NCBI GenBank assembly: GCA_002305315.1
Contig: DBQQ01000026.1
Span: 1-16,771, forward strand
Origin: Clostridiales bacterium UBA1390
Lineage (GTDB): Bacteria; Bacillota; Clostridia; Lachnospirales; Bianqueaceae
Direction: 5' to 3'
Length of the DNA stretch: 16,771 bases
Position numbers and translations under genes: made by a program. Numbering within the stretch: position 1 is the first letter of the stretch; each line of letters starts with the position of its first letter. Below the pieces are notes generated by a model that made no database searches, was not told the DNA's origin, and saw only the letters and a program-made list of their open reading frames with translations. This document shows positions 5,521 to 13,004 of the stretch, one piece after another.

Positions 5521-6789
5521 ATGGCAGTTGAAGTATTTGAAACCTATGAATCTGAAGTACGGTCGTACTGCAGAAAATTCACCGCTGTCTTTGCGACGGC
5601 GAAGGGTTCCAAAATATGGGACGAAGAAGGCCGGGAGTATCTTGATTTCTTTGACGGCGCTGGCGCGTTGAACTATGGCCATAATAATGACTATATCAAG
5701 GAAAAGCTGATTGATTATCTCCAAAAGGACGGTATTAGTCACGCGTTGGACATGTACACTGGACCGAAGCGTGATTTTATCGAGTATTTCGAAGACAATA
5801 TTCTGAAGCCCCGGAACCTGGATTATAAGCTGATGTTTACGGGTCCTACAGGCACCAATGCGATTGAGGCGGCGCTGAAGCTGGCTCGTAAGGTGACCAA
5901 GAGGACGAATATTTTTGCGCTGATGGGCTGCTTCCATGGCATGACGATGGGCGCCCTGGCCCTGACCACCGACATGGCTTCTCGTGCCGGTGCTGGCGTA
6001 CCGCTGCACGACGTGACGCATATCCCGGCTCCGTATATGTTCCCTGAGCTGGATACTGTAGCGTATATGGAGCAGCTTCTTGCGGATGATCATTCTGGCG
6101 TGGAGAAGCCGGCGGCGCTGGTTCTGGAAACGATCCAGGCAGAAGGCGGTATTTTCCCCTTCGATTTTGAGTGGCTGAAGAGAATCGAGGACTTTTGTCA
6201 TCGTCATGAGATCCTGCTGATTATTGACGATATTCAGGTAGGATGCGGCCGGAGCGGTGCGTTCTTCTCCTTCGAGAAGGCGGGAATTCATCCGGATATG
6301 GTGGCGCTGTCCAAGTCCATCGGTGGATACGGCCTGCCTATGGCGCTGTTGCTGTTCAAGCCGGAGCTGGATATCTGGAAGCCGGGTGAGCACAATGGAA
6401 CATTCCGCGGCAATCAGATGGCGTTTATCGCGGCCAAGGCAGCCTTGGAGTTTGCGTTATCTACGAATCTGTATGAAAGCGTGAATGATAAGTCCAAGAT
6501 CGTGGAAGAATACATGAAGAACGAGATTCTGCCCCTTGATGAGAAGTTGGCAGTACGCGGACGCGGACTGATCTTTGGTTTGGACTTCTCTAAGGCGGCG
6601 CCGAAGGGTACCTGCCGTGAGGTTGTCACGGAGTGCTTTAAGAATGGCCTGATTATTGAGCAGGCAGGTCGGGATGACAGCGTGCTCAAGCTGATGCCGG
6701 CGCTGACGATCTCAGAAGAAGAGCTGGTGCAGGGCCTGGAAATCATCAAGAAGTCGGTACAGGCTGTGCTGGCGAGAAAGAACGGATAA
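5521..6789 (+). CDS. ectB: EctB-like diaminobutyrate--2-oxoglutarate transaminase (class III PLP aminotransferase)
   Basis: A cytoplasmic PLP enzyme of 422 residues. The EctB reaction is amino transfer from glutamate to L-aspartate-semialdehyde, giving L-2,4-diaminobutyrate, the first committed step to ectoine. The match is family-wide and specific: 'FFDGAGALNYGHNN', 'ISHALDMYTGPKRDF', 'LMFTGPTGTNAIEAALKLAR', 'IIDDIQVGCGRSG' (D236 contacts the PLP ring nitrogen), 'ALSKSIGGYGLP' (Schiff-base lysine K265) and 'WKPGEHNGTFRGNQMAF'. ATG 5521 is preferred over ATG 5497 because AAAAGGAG (5504-5511) lies nine bases before it and EctB proteins begin at this point. No ectA or ectC adjoins it, so the product may be diaminobutyrate itself, its N-acetyl derivative, or an intermediate completed elsewhere. 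It is divergent from the ion-transport operon. Other diamine transaminases of class III are the main alternative. Confidence 0.88.
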   Translation: MAVEVFETYESEVRSYCRKFTAVFATAKGSKIWDEEGREYLDFFDGAGALNYGHNNDYIKEKLIDYLQKDGISHALDMYTGPKRDFIEYFEDNILKPRNLDYKLMFTGPTGTNAIEAALKLARKVTKRTNIFALMGCFHGMTMGALALTTDMASRAGAGVPLHDVTHIPAPYMFPELDTVAYMEQLLADDHSGVEKPAALVLETIQAEGGIFPFDFEWLKRIEDFCHRHEILLIIDDIQVGCGRSGAFFSFEKAGIHPDMVALSKSIGGYGLPMALLLFKPELDIWKPGEHNGTFRGNQMAFIAAKAALEFALSTNLYESVNDKSKIVEEYMKNEILPLDEKLAVRGRGLIFGLDFSKAAPKGTCREVVTECFKNGLIIEQAGRDDSVLKLMPALTISEEELVQGLEIIKKSVQAVLARKNG

Positions 6790-6804
6790 TATACGCACAT
6801 CTCT

Positions 6805-6834
6805 GGCGGGGTTCCCGTATCGGGAACCCTCGCC
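6805..6834 (+). terminator. Strong 13-bp hairpin without a T-run after the ectB-like gene
   Basis: GGCGG...TTCCCG (6805-6817) pairs with CGGGAACC...CGCC (6821-6834) around a three-base loop, with one bulged T at 6830. No T-run follows, so efficient intrinsic termination is not expected. It may protect the mRNA 3' end, be a Rho-independent variant, or let part of the transcription through to the next gene. Confidence 0.5.
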
Positions 6835-6875
6835 GGGAGAAAGACGGAATAGAGGCCAAGGGGAGGGGCACATAC

Positions 6876-7280
6876 ATGACAGAAGATACGGGAAGGCCGG
6901 AGAATGCTCGTTTCCTGCGGCTTGCATGGAAGATCGGCGCGGTCGGTCTTTTTATTTTTATAGTGGGATGTTTTTTTGTGGATCCGGTATCCTGGGGACT
7001 GGGCGTACTGTTGGGCGCGGTATGTACGCTGGTTCGATATGGGATGATGGAGCATTCTCTGAAGCAGACACTGCAGAAAGAGAATGGTTCTCGCGCCGCG
7101 CAATATGCATTGGTGCAGTTCTTACTGCGGGAGCTTTTATTTGTCGTTGTGTTTGTGTTGGCGGTCTTTGTTCCCTGGATCCATCCTCTAGGCGTCGTAT
7201 TGGCGATCATTGGGTCATTGGCCGCGAACAGGTGGCAGAGCTGGGAAGACAAGCGGCAGGGGAGAGTGGACAAGAACTGA
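6876..7280 (+). CDS. Small four-helix membrane protein resembling ATP synthase protein I (AtpI)
   Basis: A 134-residue protein with four hydrophobic segments (about 20-36, 38-55, 80-100 and 102-118), a short polar N-terminus and a charged C-terminus. The spacing, and the 'GLGVLLGAVCTLVRYGMMEHSLKQTLQ' region between helices 2 and 3 (quoted only as a landmark near residues 41-67), resemble AtpI/UncI-like proteins, which aid assembly of the ATP synthase c ring or carry Mg2+. No atp genes adjoin it, so the family label is tentative. GGGGAGGGG at 6860-6868 lies in front of ATG 6876. It stands 86 bases after the ectB-like gene and 96 bases before mscS, on the same strand. Confidence 0.6.
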   Translation: MTEDTGRPENARFLRLAWKIGAVGLFIFIVGCFFVDPVSWGLGVLLGAVCTLVRYGMMEHSLKQTLQKENGSRAAQYALVQFLLRELLFVVVFVLAVFVPWIHPLGVVLAIIGSLAANRWQSWEDKRQGRVDKN

Positions 7281-7284
7281 AGGA

Positions 7285-7298
7285 TGGAAGCGCTTTCC
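7285..7298 (+). promoter_or_regulatory. Candidate cre (CcpA) operator upstream of mscS-hprK
   Basis: TGGAAGCGCTTTCC matches the catabolite-responsive element pattern TGWAARCGNTWNCW at all positions except the third, and the last base is weak. It is near-palindromic about the central CG. It lies in the 96-bp gap before mscS, the first gene of the run containing hprK and the Crh-like gene, so it would close a feedback loop through the CcpA/HPr(Ser-P) system. A weak promoter-like pair, TTGTGC (7313-7318) and TATTAG (7335-7340), lies just downstream. Confidence 0.45.
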
Positions 7299-7376
7299 TG
7301 GCACTTCTTTCTTTGTGCCTTGTCCATTTTTATTTATTAGAACAGAAACGAAACCATATCAGTCAGGAGTGAAGCT

Positions 7377-8246
7377 ATGCAGACCATCTTATTAGATGAA
7401 TCGGGCTGGAATATCTGGGAGTATCTGGGACAGCACTATGGAACAGCTTTACTGCAGTTTGCAGAGAAGATCGTTGTGGCGCTCCTGGTATTTTGGATCG
7501 GATGGAAGGTTGTCAACTGGGTGATGAAGGCAGTACGCCGTCTGATCCAAAGCCGTAAGGTCGACGTAACCGTAGAAAAATTCGCGACGTCGATTGTCAG
7601 CGTATTTTTGCGGATTCTGGTCGTATTACAGGTATTGGGGATTTTAGGTATCGAATCCGCCTCTATTTTTGCGCTGCTGGGAGGCTCTACGCTGGTGGTC
7701 GGGCTGGGACTGCAGGGGAGTCTGGCCAATTTTGCGGGAGGCATGATGATCCTGCTGCAGCATACATTTCAGGTAGGAGACTATATCTCCAATGGAACGT
7801 ATGAGGGAACGGTCGAGAGCATCAATATTATCAGCACTCGGATCCGGACACCGGATAATAAACGGATCACGCTGCAGAACGGAGAATTGTCCAATTCGGC
7901 GATCACAAACTTTTCTGCGTTTCCAGAGAGAAGGCTGGATTTTCAATTCAGCATTGCGTATCAGGCGGATATCGAAGAGGCACGCAGGCTGATTCTGCAG
8001 GTGATGGAGCAGGAGGAGAGCGTACTTGCGGATAAGGATAAGAAAGTACTGGTACAGAATCACGGCGCTTCTGCCATCGAACTGTTTGCCTACTGTTGGG
8101 TAAAGCGAGAAGATTATATGGCAGCGGGTTCCCGGATACGGGAACAGGTGAAATACGCCTTTGACCAGGCCGATGTTTCGATCCCATTCCCACAGATGGA
8201 TGTGCATTTGATTCAAAATACAGAGGACAAGGAGACAGCAAAATGA
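7377..8246 (+). CDS. mscS: MscS-type small-conductance mechanosensitive channel
   Basis: An inner-membrane channel of 289 residues that opens under membrane tension to release solutes on hypo-osmotic shock. Three helices are visible (about 31-52, 72-92 and 95-130). The pore-lining third helix carries the glycine/alanine packing pattern 'GGSTLVVGLGLQGSLANFAGG' around residues 102-122, followed by the beta domain ('FQVGDYISNG', 'GTVESINIISTRIRT', 'LQNGELSNSAITNFS') and the alpha/beta C-terminal cage. AGGAG (7365-7369) is seven bases before ATG 7377. Its stop overlaps the hprK start as ATGA, so the two are translationally coupled, which is unusual functionally but common in compact operons. Confidence 0.94.
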   Translation: MQTILLDESGWNIWEYLGQHYGTALLQFAEKIVVALLVFWIGWKVVNWVMKAVRRLIQSRKVDVTVEKFATSIVSVFLRILVVLQVLGILGIESASIFALLGGSTLVVGLGLQGSLANFAGGMMILLQHTFQVGDYISNGTYEGTVESINIISTRIRTPDNKRITLQNGELSNSAITNFSAFPERRLDFQFSIAYQADIEEARRLILQVMEQEESVLADKDKKVLVQNHGASAIELFAYCWVKREDYMAAGSRIREQVKYAFDQADVSIPFPQMDVHLIQNTEDKETAK

Positions 8247-9208
8247 AAGAAGTATCGTTACGGAGACTGGCCGAGTATTTTAATCTGGAAAATCTGACGC
8301 CCAGCATCTCTTTGGACGGCATCTATATTGAGCATGAGGAAATCAACCGGCCAGCGCTGCAGTTGGCGGGCTTCTATAAATACTTCGATAACGAAAGGAT
8401 CCAGTTGGTAGGCCGAGTGGAATATGCATACATGGGAGGGTTCACTAATGAGGAACGTCTGGAGATTTGGACAGAACTCTTCAAGCGAAATATTCCCTGC
8501 CTGGTCGTCTGCAGAGGCCTGCCCTGCGGGGAAGACCTGATTCGAAAAGCAGAAGAGAGCGGAACGCCGCTTCTTAGAACCAAACTGCCCACGACCATTT
8601 TCATGGGGCGTCTGATTCAGTATCTGCGAACGGTGTTGGCGCCGCAGATTTCCATGCACGGCGTGCTGGTCGATATCTACGGAGAAGGTGTGCTGATCAC
8701 GGGAGAGAGCGGCATCGGAAAGAGCGAGACCGCCCTGGAACTGATTCGCCGTGGACATCGTCTTGTGGCGGATGATATGGTAGAAATTCGAAAACTGGGA
8801 GATAGCGAATTAGTAGGCAGCAGCCCAGAGGTGCTGCGATACTTTGTAGAACTGCGCGGCATTGGGATTGTGAATGTTAAGGAGATCTATGGCGTAGAAG
8901 CCGTCAAAGAATCTCAGAAGATCGATATGGTGATTCGACTGGAGCCCTGGGATTCGGAGAAGACGTATGACCGCGTGGGCATGGTGAATGAGACGACGAT
9001 GATCCTGGGAAATGAGGTGGTCTGTTATACGATTCCGATCCAGCCGGGACGGAATCTGGCAGTGATTACCGAGGCGGCCGCCATCAATCACAGGACGCGG
9101 AAGATGGGGTATAACGCGGCGGAAGCCTTGACGACACAGGTATCCCTGAATATTCAGCGCCGTCAGAAAGAACGGGAAGAACAGGAAATGAGGAGGAATC
9201 GGACATGA
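8243..9208 (+). CDS. hprK: HPr kinase/phosphorylase
   Basis: A bifunctional cytoplasmic enzyme of 321 residues that phosphorylates HPr-family proteins on Ser46 when carbon is plentiful, and removes the phosphate when inorganic phosphate is high. The N-terminal domain (1-130) precedes a P-loop kinase domain with Walker A GESGIGKS (154-161), the conserved histidine H139 in 'SMHGVLVDIYG', 'LVADDMVEI' with acidic metal ligands, the family signature 'ELRGIGIVNVKEIYG', and 'LEPWD'. Length and motifs are complete. The start overlaps the mscS stop (ATGA) and its own stop overlaps the ROK kinase start (ATGA). A Crh-like HPr substrate is encoded at the end of the same gene run. Confidence 0.97.
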   Translation: MKEVSLRRLAEYFNLENLTPSISLDGIYIEHEEINRPALQLAGFYKYFDNERIQLVGRVEYAYMGGFTNEERLEIWTELFKRNIPCLVVCRGLPCGEDLIRKAEESGTPLLRTKLPTTIFMGRLIQYLRTVLAPQISMHGVLVDIYGEGVLITGESGIGKSETALELIRRGHRLVADDMVEIRKLGDSELVGSSPEVLRYFVELRGIGIVNVKEIYGVEAVKESQKIDMVIRLEPWDSEKTYDRVGMVNETTMILGNEVVCYTIPIQPGRNLAVITEAAAINHRTRKMGYNAAEALTTQVSLNIQRRQKEREEQEMRRNRT

Positions 9209-10164
9209 TCTGTGCGGGGATCGATCTGGGAGGCACCGGAATCAAGGCTGCGTTGGTGGACGAACGGGGACGGATTTTGCGAAAGAAGACGATCCCCACG
9301 GGCGCTCGGCGTCACTGGAAAGAGATTATGAGGGATATGGTCGAACTGATCACGGATCTCGTTCAGGCAGAAGGACTCCAAATTCAGGATATAAAAGGGG
9401 TCGGCGTCGGGGTTCCTGGTACGGTGAATCCGGAACGGGGAGAGCTGATCTATGCCTGTAATCTGCCGCAATGCCGTAATATGCCACTGCGGGAAGAGAT
9501 GAAGAACGCCCTGCACCTGCCTCTATTCTTAGACAACGACGCCAATGTGGCCGCATTGGGCGAGAGTGTATTCGGAGCCGGCGGCGGGCAGACCAGATGC
9601 AGTGTGATGATTACCCTGGGAACCGGTGTTGGCGGCGGCGTCATCATCAATGGCCGTATTTTTGCCGGGGCCTATCACGGAGGCACGGAGCTGGGGCATC
9701 TGGTGATTCGCGCGGGGGGAGAACCCTGTGGCTGCGGACGCAGAGGATGCTGGGAGACATATAGTTCAGCAACAGGTCTGATTCGCAGGGCCCGGCGCGC
9801 GGCAGAAGAGACGCCCGGGTCGCTCCTGTGGCGGCTTTGCGGCGGCGACCTGTCCAGGCTAGACGGTAAGATGGTAGGCGATGCGGCGGATGCGGGCGAT
9901 CCGGCAGCCGTATCTGTGATGGAAGAATACGTTCAGGATCTTGCAATTGGACTGGGAAACATATATAATATTTTTCAACCGGAAGTTTTGATTCTGGGAG
10001 GAGGAGTCTCTGCCCGGGGAGAGAAGCTGCTGGAACCATTACGGCAACTGCTGCAGCCGGAAATCTATGGGGGAGATATGAGTAAGGTCGACATCCGGAT
10101 TGCCACACTGGGGAACGATGCAGGGGTGATCGGAGCGGCCTGTCTGGTGATGCAGGAGCAATAG
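9205..10164 (+). CDS. glcK: ROK-family glucokinase
   Basis: A cytoplasmic sugar kinase of 319 residues, ATP-dependent, most likely producing glucose 6-phosphate. Motifs in order: phosphate-binding 'DLGGTGIKAALVD' (7-19), 'GVGVPGTVNPERG', the catalytic aspartate D112 in 'LDNDANVAALGE', 'TLGTGVGGGVI', and the ROK zinc site with H165 and the CGCGRRGC motif (C175, C177, C182). The complete zinc motif argues for an active kinase rather than a repressor, and there is no N-terminal helix-turn-helix. Its start overlaps the hprK stop, with GAGGAGG (9190-9196) upstream. Placement next to hprK links sugar phosphorylation with carbon signalling. Confidence 0.93.
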   Translation: MICAGIDLGGTGIKAALVDERGRILRKKTIPTGARRHWKEIMRDMVELITDLVQAEGLQIQDIKGVGVGVPGTVNPERGELIYACNLPQCRNMPLREEMKNALHLPLFLDNDANVAALGESVFGAGGGQTRCSVMITLGTGVGGGVIINGRIFAGAYHGGTELGHLVIRAGGEPCGCGRRGCWETYSSATGLIRRARRAAEETPGSLLWRLCGGDLSRLDGKMVGDAADAGDPAAVSVMEEYVQDLAIGLGNIYNIFQPEVLILGGGVSARGEKLLEPLRQLLQPEIYGGDMSKVDIRIATLGNDAGVIGAACLVMQEQ

Positions 10165-10176
10165 GAAGGAGTACAT

Positions 10177-11112
10177 ATGGATTTTTCGAAGCTGCGTACG
10201 GTGTTAGGAGAGGAAAATGTTTCGCAGGGGGTTCGTTTAGCGGATTATACGACATTCCGAATCGGAGGACCGGCGGATATACTGGTGCGTCCGCAGAATG
10301 CGGAGCAGCTGCAGGGAGTCATCGACTGGTGTCAGAATCTCCCACTTCCATGGATTCTTCTGGGAAAGGGAAGCAACGTCCTGGCGAATGACGAGGGATT
10401 CCATGGGGTAGTGATCTGTCCGGAGGGCGATTTCCTGGCGATTCATACGGAAGGATACCAGATTCATGCGGGTTGTGGGGTGTCGTTAGCAAGAGTCGCT
10501 AGAGAAGCTCTGGATCATGAACTGACCGGCATGGAATTTGCTTCGGGAATTCCTGGGAGCCTGGGCGGCGCTGTCTACATGAACGCCGGAGCATACGGCG
10601 GAGAGATGAGCCAGGTGTTATCCAGCATCCAGTATCTGGATCAGACAGGGATTCATACGATCGGACCGGACGAAGCGAGATTTGATTATCGAAACAGCCG
10701 TTTCATGCAAGAGGGCAGTCTGGTGCTGGGAGCGGTACTTCATCTGAAACCGGGAGACAGACAGCAGATTCAGGATCAGATGCAGGAACTGGCCAGGCGG
10801 CGTAAGGAGAAGCAGCCTTTGGAATATCCGAGTGCCGGCAGTATGTTCAAGCGCCCGGAGGGATATTTTGCCGGAAAGCTGATTCAGGACGCAGGGCTCT
10901 CTGGATTCACGGTAGGCGGCGCGAAAATCTCAGAGAAGCATTGCGGGTTTGTAATCAATACAGGCGCTGCCACGGCGCAGGATGTGCGGAATCTGGTGCA
11001 GGCCGTACACGACAAGGTATGGGAGAGTTTCGGCGTGCGGATTTGGCCAGAGGTGCGATATTTAGGAGAGTGGGGATGGGAGCCGATGTTGGCTCCGAAA
11101 GGAGAGGCATGA
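10177..11112 (+). CDS. murB: UDP-N-acetylenolpyruvoylglucosamine reductase
   Basis: A cytoplasmic FAD enzyme of 311 residues that reduces UDP-GlcNAc-enolpyruvate to UDP-MurNAc with NADPH, in peptidoglycan precursor synthesis. The FAD domain shows 'TTFRIGGPADILVRP' (25-39) and 'LGKGSNVLANDEG'; 'GIPGSLGGAVYMNAGAYGGE' follows. Catalytic residues are visible: R172 in YRNS, S222 in AGSMFKRP, and E292 in WPEV. The YRNS form and the length match the type II enzymes of Gram-positives. GGAAGGAG (10164-10171) stands in front of ATG 10177, 12 bases after the ROK kinase. Its stop overlaps the rapZ start (ATGA). Confidence 0.97.
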   Translation: MDFSKLRTVLGEENVSQGVRLADYTTFRIGGPADILVRPQNAEQLQGVIDWCQNLPLPWILLGKGSNVLANDEGFHGVVICPEGDFLAIHTEGYQIHAGCGVSLARVAREALDHELTGMEFASGIPGSLGGAVYMNAGAYGGEMSQVLSSIQYLDQTGIHTIGPDEARFDYRNSRFMQEGSLVLGAVLHLKPGDRQQIQDQMQELARRRKEKQPLEYPSAGSMFKRPEGYFAGKLIQDAGLSGFTVGGAKISEKHCGFVINTGAATAQDVRNLVQAVHDKVWESFGVRIWPEVRYLGEWGWEPMLAPKGEA

Positions 11113-11996
11113 GGTATATCATTGTAACAGGGATGAGTGGAGCTGGAAAAACCTCTGCCATTCATGCGTTGGAGGATCTGGGATATTTCTGTGTAGATAA
11201 TCTGCCGCCCAGTTTGATTCCCCGTTTTATCGAATTATGGAAGAGCGATCCCAATACGGAGGAGAACGCGGCTTTTGGCGGAGATATCCGCAGCCGGCAG
11301 TATTTTAATCAATTGGCATTGGTACTGCAGGACATGCGGGAAAAAGGAATTCAGGTGGAGGTGCTCTTTCTGGATTGCCGAGACGAGGAACTGTCCAGAC
11401 GCTATAAGACGACTCGAAGGATTCATCCGCTGCAGGCGTCGGACCGGCGTATCCGCCGATTGGAACAGGCGCTGTCCCTTGAACGGAAATATCTGGCGCC
11501 CATGCGGGAGTGTGCGGACTATTTGATCGATACGTCCGATGTGAATGTATGGCAGACACGCCAGATGATACAGCGTTTATTTGGGGAAAAGCAGGAAGAG
11601 GCCAGACTGCGAATACAGGTCACCTCCTTTGGGTATACGAGGGGCATTCCTGTGGACTGCGATCTGGTATTTGACGTACGGTTCCTGCCCAATCCACATT
11701 ATGTGGAGGCGCTGCGGGAGCATACAGGCAAAGAAAAGCCGATACAAGAATATGTGATGCAGGATGGAAATGGCGAAAAATTCCTGCAGAAGGTGCTAGA
11801 GCTGCTGGAATTTCTGGTGCCGTTGTATCAGAAAGAGGGCAAAAGCCAGCTGATCATCGGTATCGGATGTACCGGAGGGCGTCATCGCTCGGTGACGATG
11901 GCGATTCTGCTTGAGGAGCGTTTGTGCCAGAAAGGCATGGATGCCTCTTGTTATCACCGGGACGTGGCAGAAGAGCCGAAGCCCACGTCAGCTTGA
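11109..11996 (+). CDS. rapZ: RapZ/YvcJ nucleotide-binding protein
   Basis: A 295-residue P-loop protein. The E. coli homologue binds the small RNA GlmZ and guides its cleavage, tying glucosamine-6-phosphate level to GlmS; the Bacillus homologue YvcJ hydrolyses nucleotides and affects competence. The target in this organism is unknown. The Walker A motif GMSGAGKT (8-15) is followed by 'ALEDLGYFCVDNLPPSLIP', and the C-terminal family signature 'GIGCTGGRHRSVTMA' (251-265) and 'VFDVRFLPNPHY' are intact. The start at ATG 11109 overlaps the murB stop; the frame is open further upstream, but only inside murB. Co-transcription with murB, which uses a UDP-GlcNAc derivative, suits a link to amino-sugar metabolism. 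Confidence 0.95.
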   Translation: MRYIIVTGMSGAGKTSAIHALEDLGYFCVDNLPPSLIPRFIELWKSDPNTEENAAFGGDIRSRQYFNQLALVLQDMREKGIQVEVLFLDCRDEELSRRYKTTRRIHPLQASDRRIRRLEQALSLERKYLAPMRECADYLIDTSDVNVWQTRQMIQRLFGEKQEEARLRIQVTSFGYTRGIPVDCDLVFDVRFLPNPHYVEALREHTGKEKPIQEYVMQDGNGEKFLQKVLELLEFLVPLYQKEGKSQLIIGIGCTGGRHRSVTMAILLEERLCQKGMDASCYHRDVAEEPKPTSA

Positions 11997-12014
11997 TGGA
12001 AAGGAAGGACATCC

Positions 12015-12983
12015 ATGAGTCAACACTCTTTTTCTGCGGGTGTGAAGAGCGAGCTATCCAAAAAGTATGGCGCGGACGAAGAGGGCCTTTTGGCGGAGTT
12101 TGCGGCGATTTTAAACACGGCAGCCCATATTTCAGAGGATTGCCGGTCTATACAAATTCAAAGCGAACAGGAGGCAATCATAAAAAAGGTCTTTACATTA
12201 GCGGAAAAATTGTTTAGAATAAGGATGACGGTTTCCGTACGCATGGGAAAGCATCATGAAGTGGTGCAGTATCTGGCGTCGCTTACGGAACCGACGTTGG
12301 TTCAGAGGATATTGGACGAGTTAGGACTATTGTCTCGGACAGGGGAGATACGCTATATTCGTCGTATTCCGGAAGAACACATTACAAAATCGAGCAGCGA
12401 GCAGGCATATATACGCGGCGCCTTTCTGGGCGAAGGATCCTTAGCGGACCCGCATAAGACCTACCATCTGGAATTGGTAGGGAACTGTCGGGAGCACCAG
12501 GGGGCACTGCAGGATATGATGCGCCATTTTGATCTGGATGTTCGCATGATCGTCAGGAATCGCAAAAAGCAAAGCGTATATGTTCTATACTTAAAAGAAG
12601 GTGAGCAGATCGTGGATTTGCTGAACGTCATGCAGGCGTATACGGCCCTGATGGACTTAGAGAATATCCGGATCGAGAAGGAAGTGCGGAATCAGATCAA
12701 TCGTTCGGTCAACTGTGAGGCCGCAAACTTACAGAAAGTAGTGAATGCGGCACTGAAGCAGGTGGAGGATATTGAGTATTTGATTCAGCATTCGGGGTGG
12801 GAATCGCTGCCGCCGCCCCTGGCGCAGATGGCCAGGATCCGCCTGGAGCATCAGGACGAGAGCCTCCAGGAATTAGGACGGCTGCTAGATCCGCCGGTTG
12901 GCCGGTCCGGCGTAAATCATCGGCTTCGTAAATTATCACAGATGGCTGAGAAGCTGCGTCAAGAGCAGAAAAATGAAGCATGA
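12015..12983 (+). CDS. whiA: WhiA sporulation/cell-division regulator
   Basis: A DNA-binding protein of 322 residues. It has an N-terminal WhiA domain and a degenerate LAGLIDADG-type endonuclease fold whose signature reads 'IRGAFLGEGSLADP' (about 133-146), then a C-terminal helix-turn-helix ('SLQELGRLLDPPVGRSGVNHRL'; landmark near 283-305). The family lost nuclease activity and acts in cell division and, in actinomycetes, sporulation; in Bacillus it affects division and chromosome segregation. AGGAAGGA (12002-12009) precedes ATG 12015, 18 bases after rapZ. In Bacillus the gene yvcK lies between the rapZ and whiA homologues; here there is no room for it. Confidence 0.95.
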   Translation: MSQHSFSAGVKSELSKKYGADEEGLLAEFAAILNTAAHISEDCRSIQIQSEQEAIIKKVFTLAEKLFRIRMTVSVRMGKHHEVVQYLASLTEPTLVQRILDELGLLSRTGEIRYIRRIPEEHITKSSSEQAYIRGAFLGEGSLADPHKTYHLELVGNCREHQGALQDMMRHFDLDVRMIVRNRKKQSVYVLYLKEGEQIVDLLNVMQAYTALMDLENIRIEKEVRNQINRSVNCEAANLQKVVNAALKQVEDIEYLIQHSGWESLPPPLAQMARIRLEHQDESLQELGRLLDPPVGRSGVNHRLRKLSQMAEKLRQEQKNEA

Positions 12984-13004
12984 GAAAGATCAGGAGGAGA
13001 GAAA

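Noticed and set aside
5518..6393. Long minus-strand open frame opposite ectB
   Set aside because: It is antisense to a full-length conserved enzyme, is basic and low in recognisable structure, and has no ribosome binding site.
7300..7335. GGCAC/GTGCC hairpin with a following T-rich stretch as a terminator before mscS
   Set aside because: Only a 5-bp stem with a 10-base loop and an interrupted T-run starting seven bases later.
10941..11108. Longer N-terminus of RapZ
   Set aside because: The extension lies wholly inside murB in another frame and is not family-like. ATG 11109 begins with the conserved MRYIIVTGMSGAGK and overlaps the murB stop by four bases.
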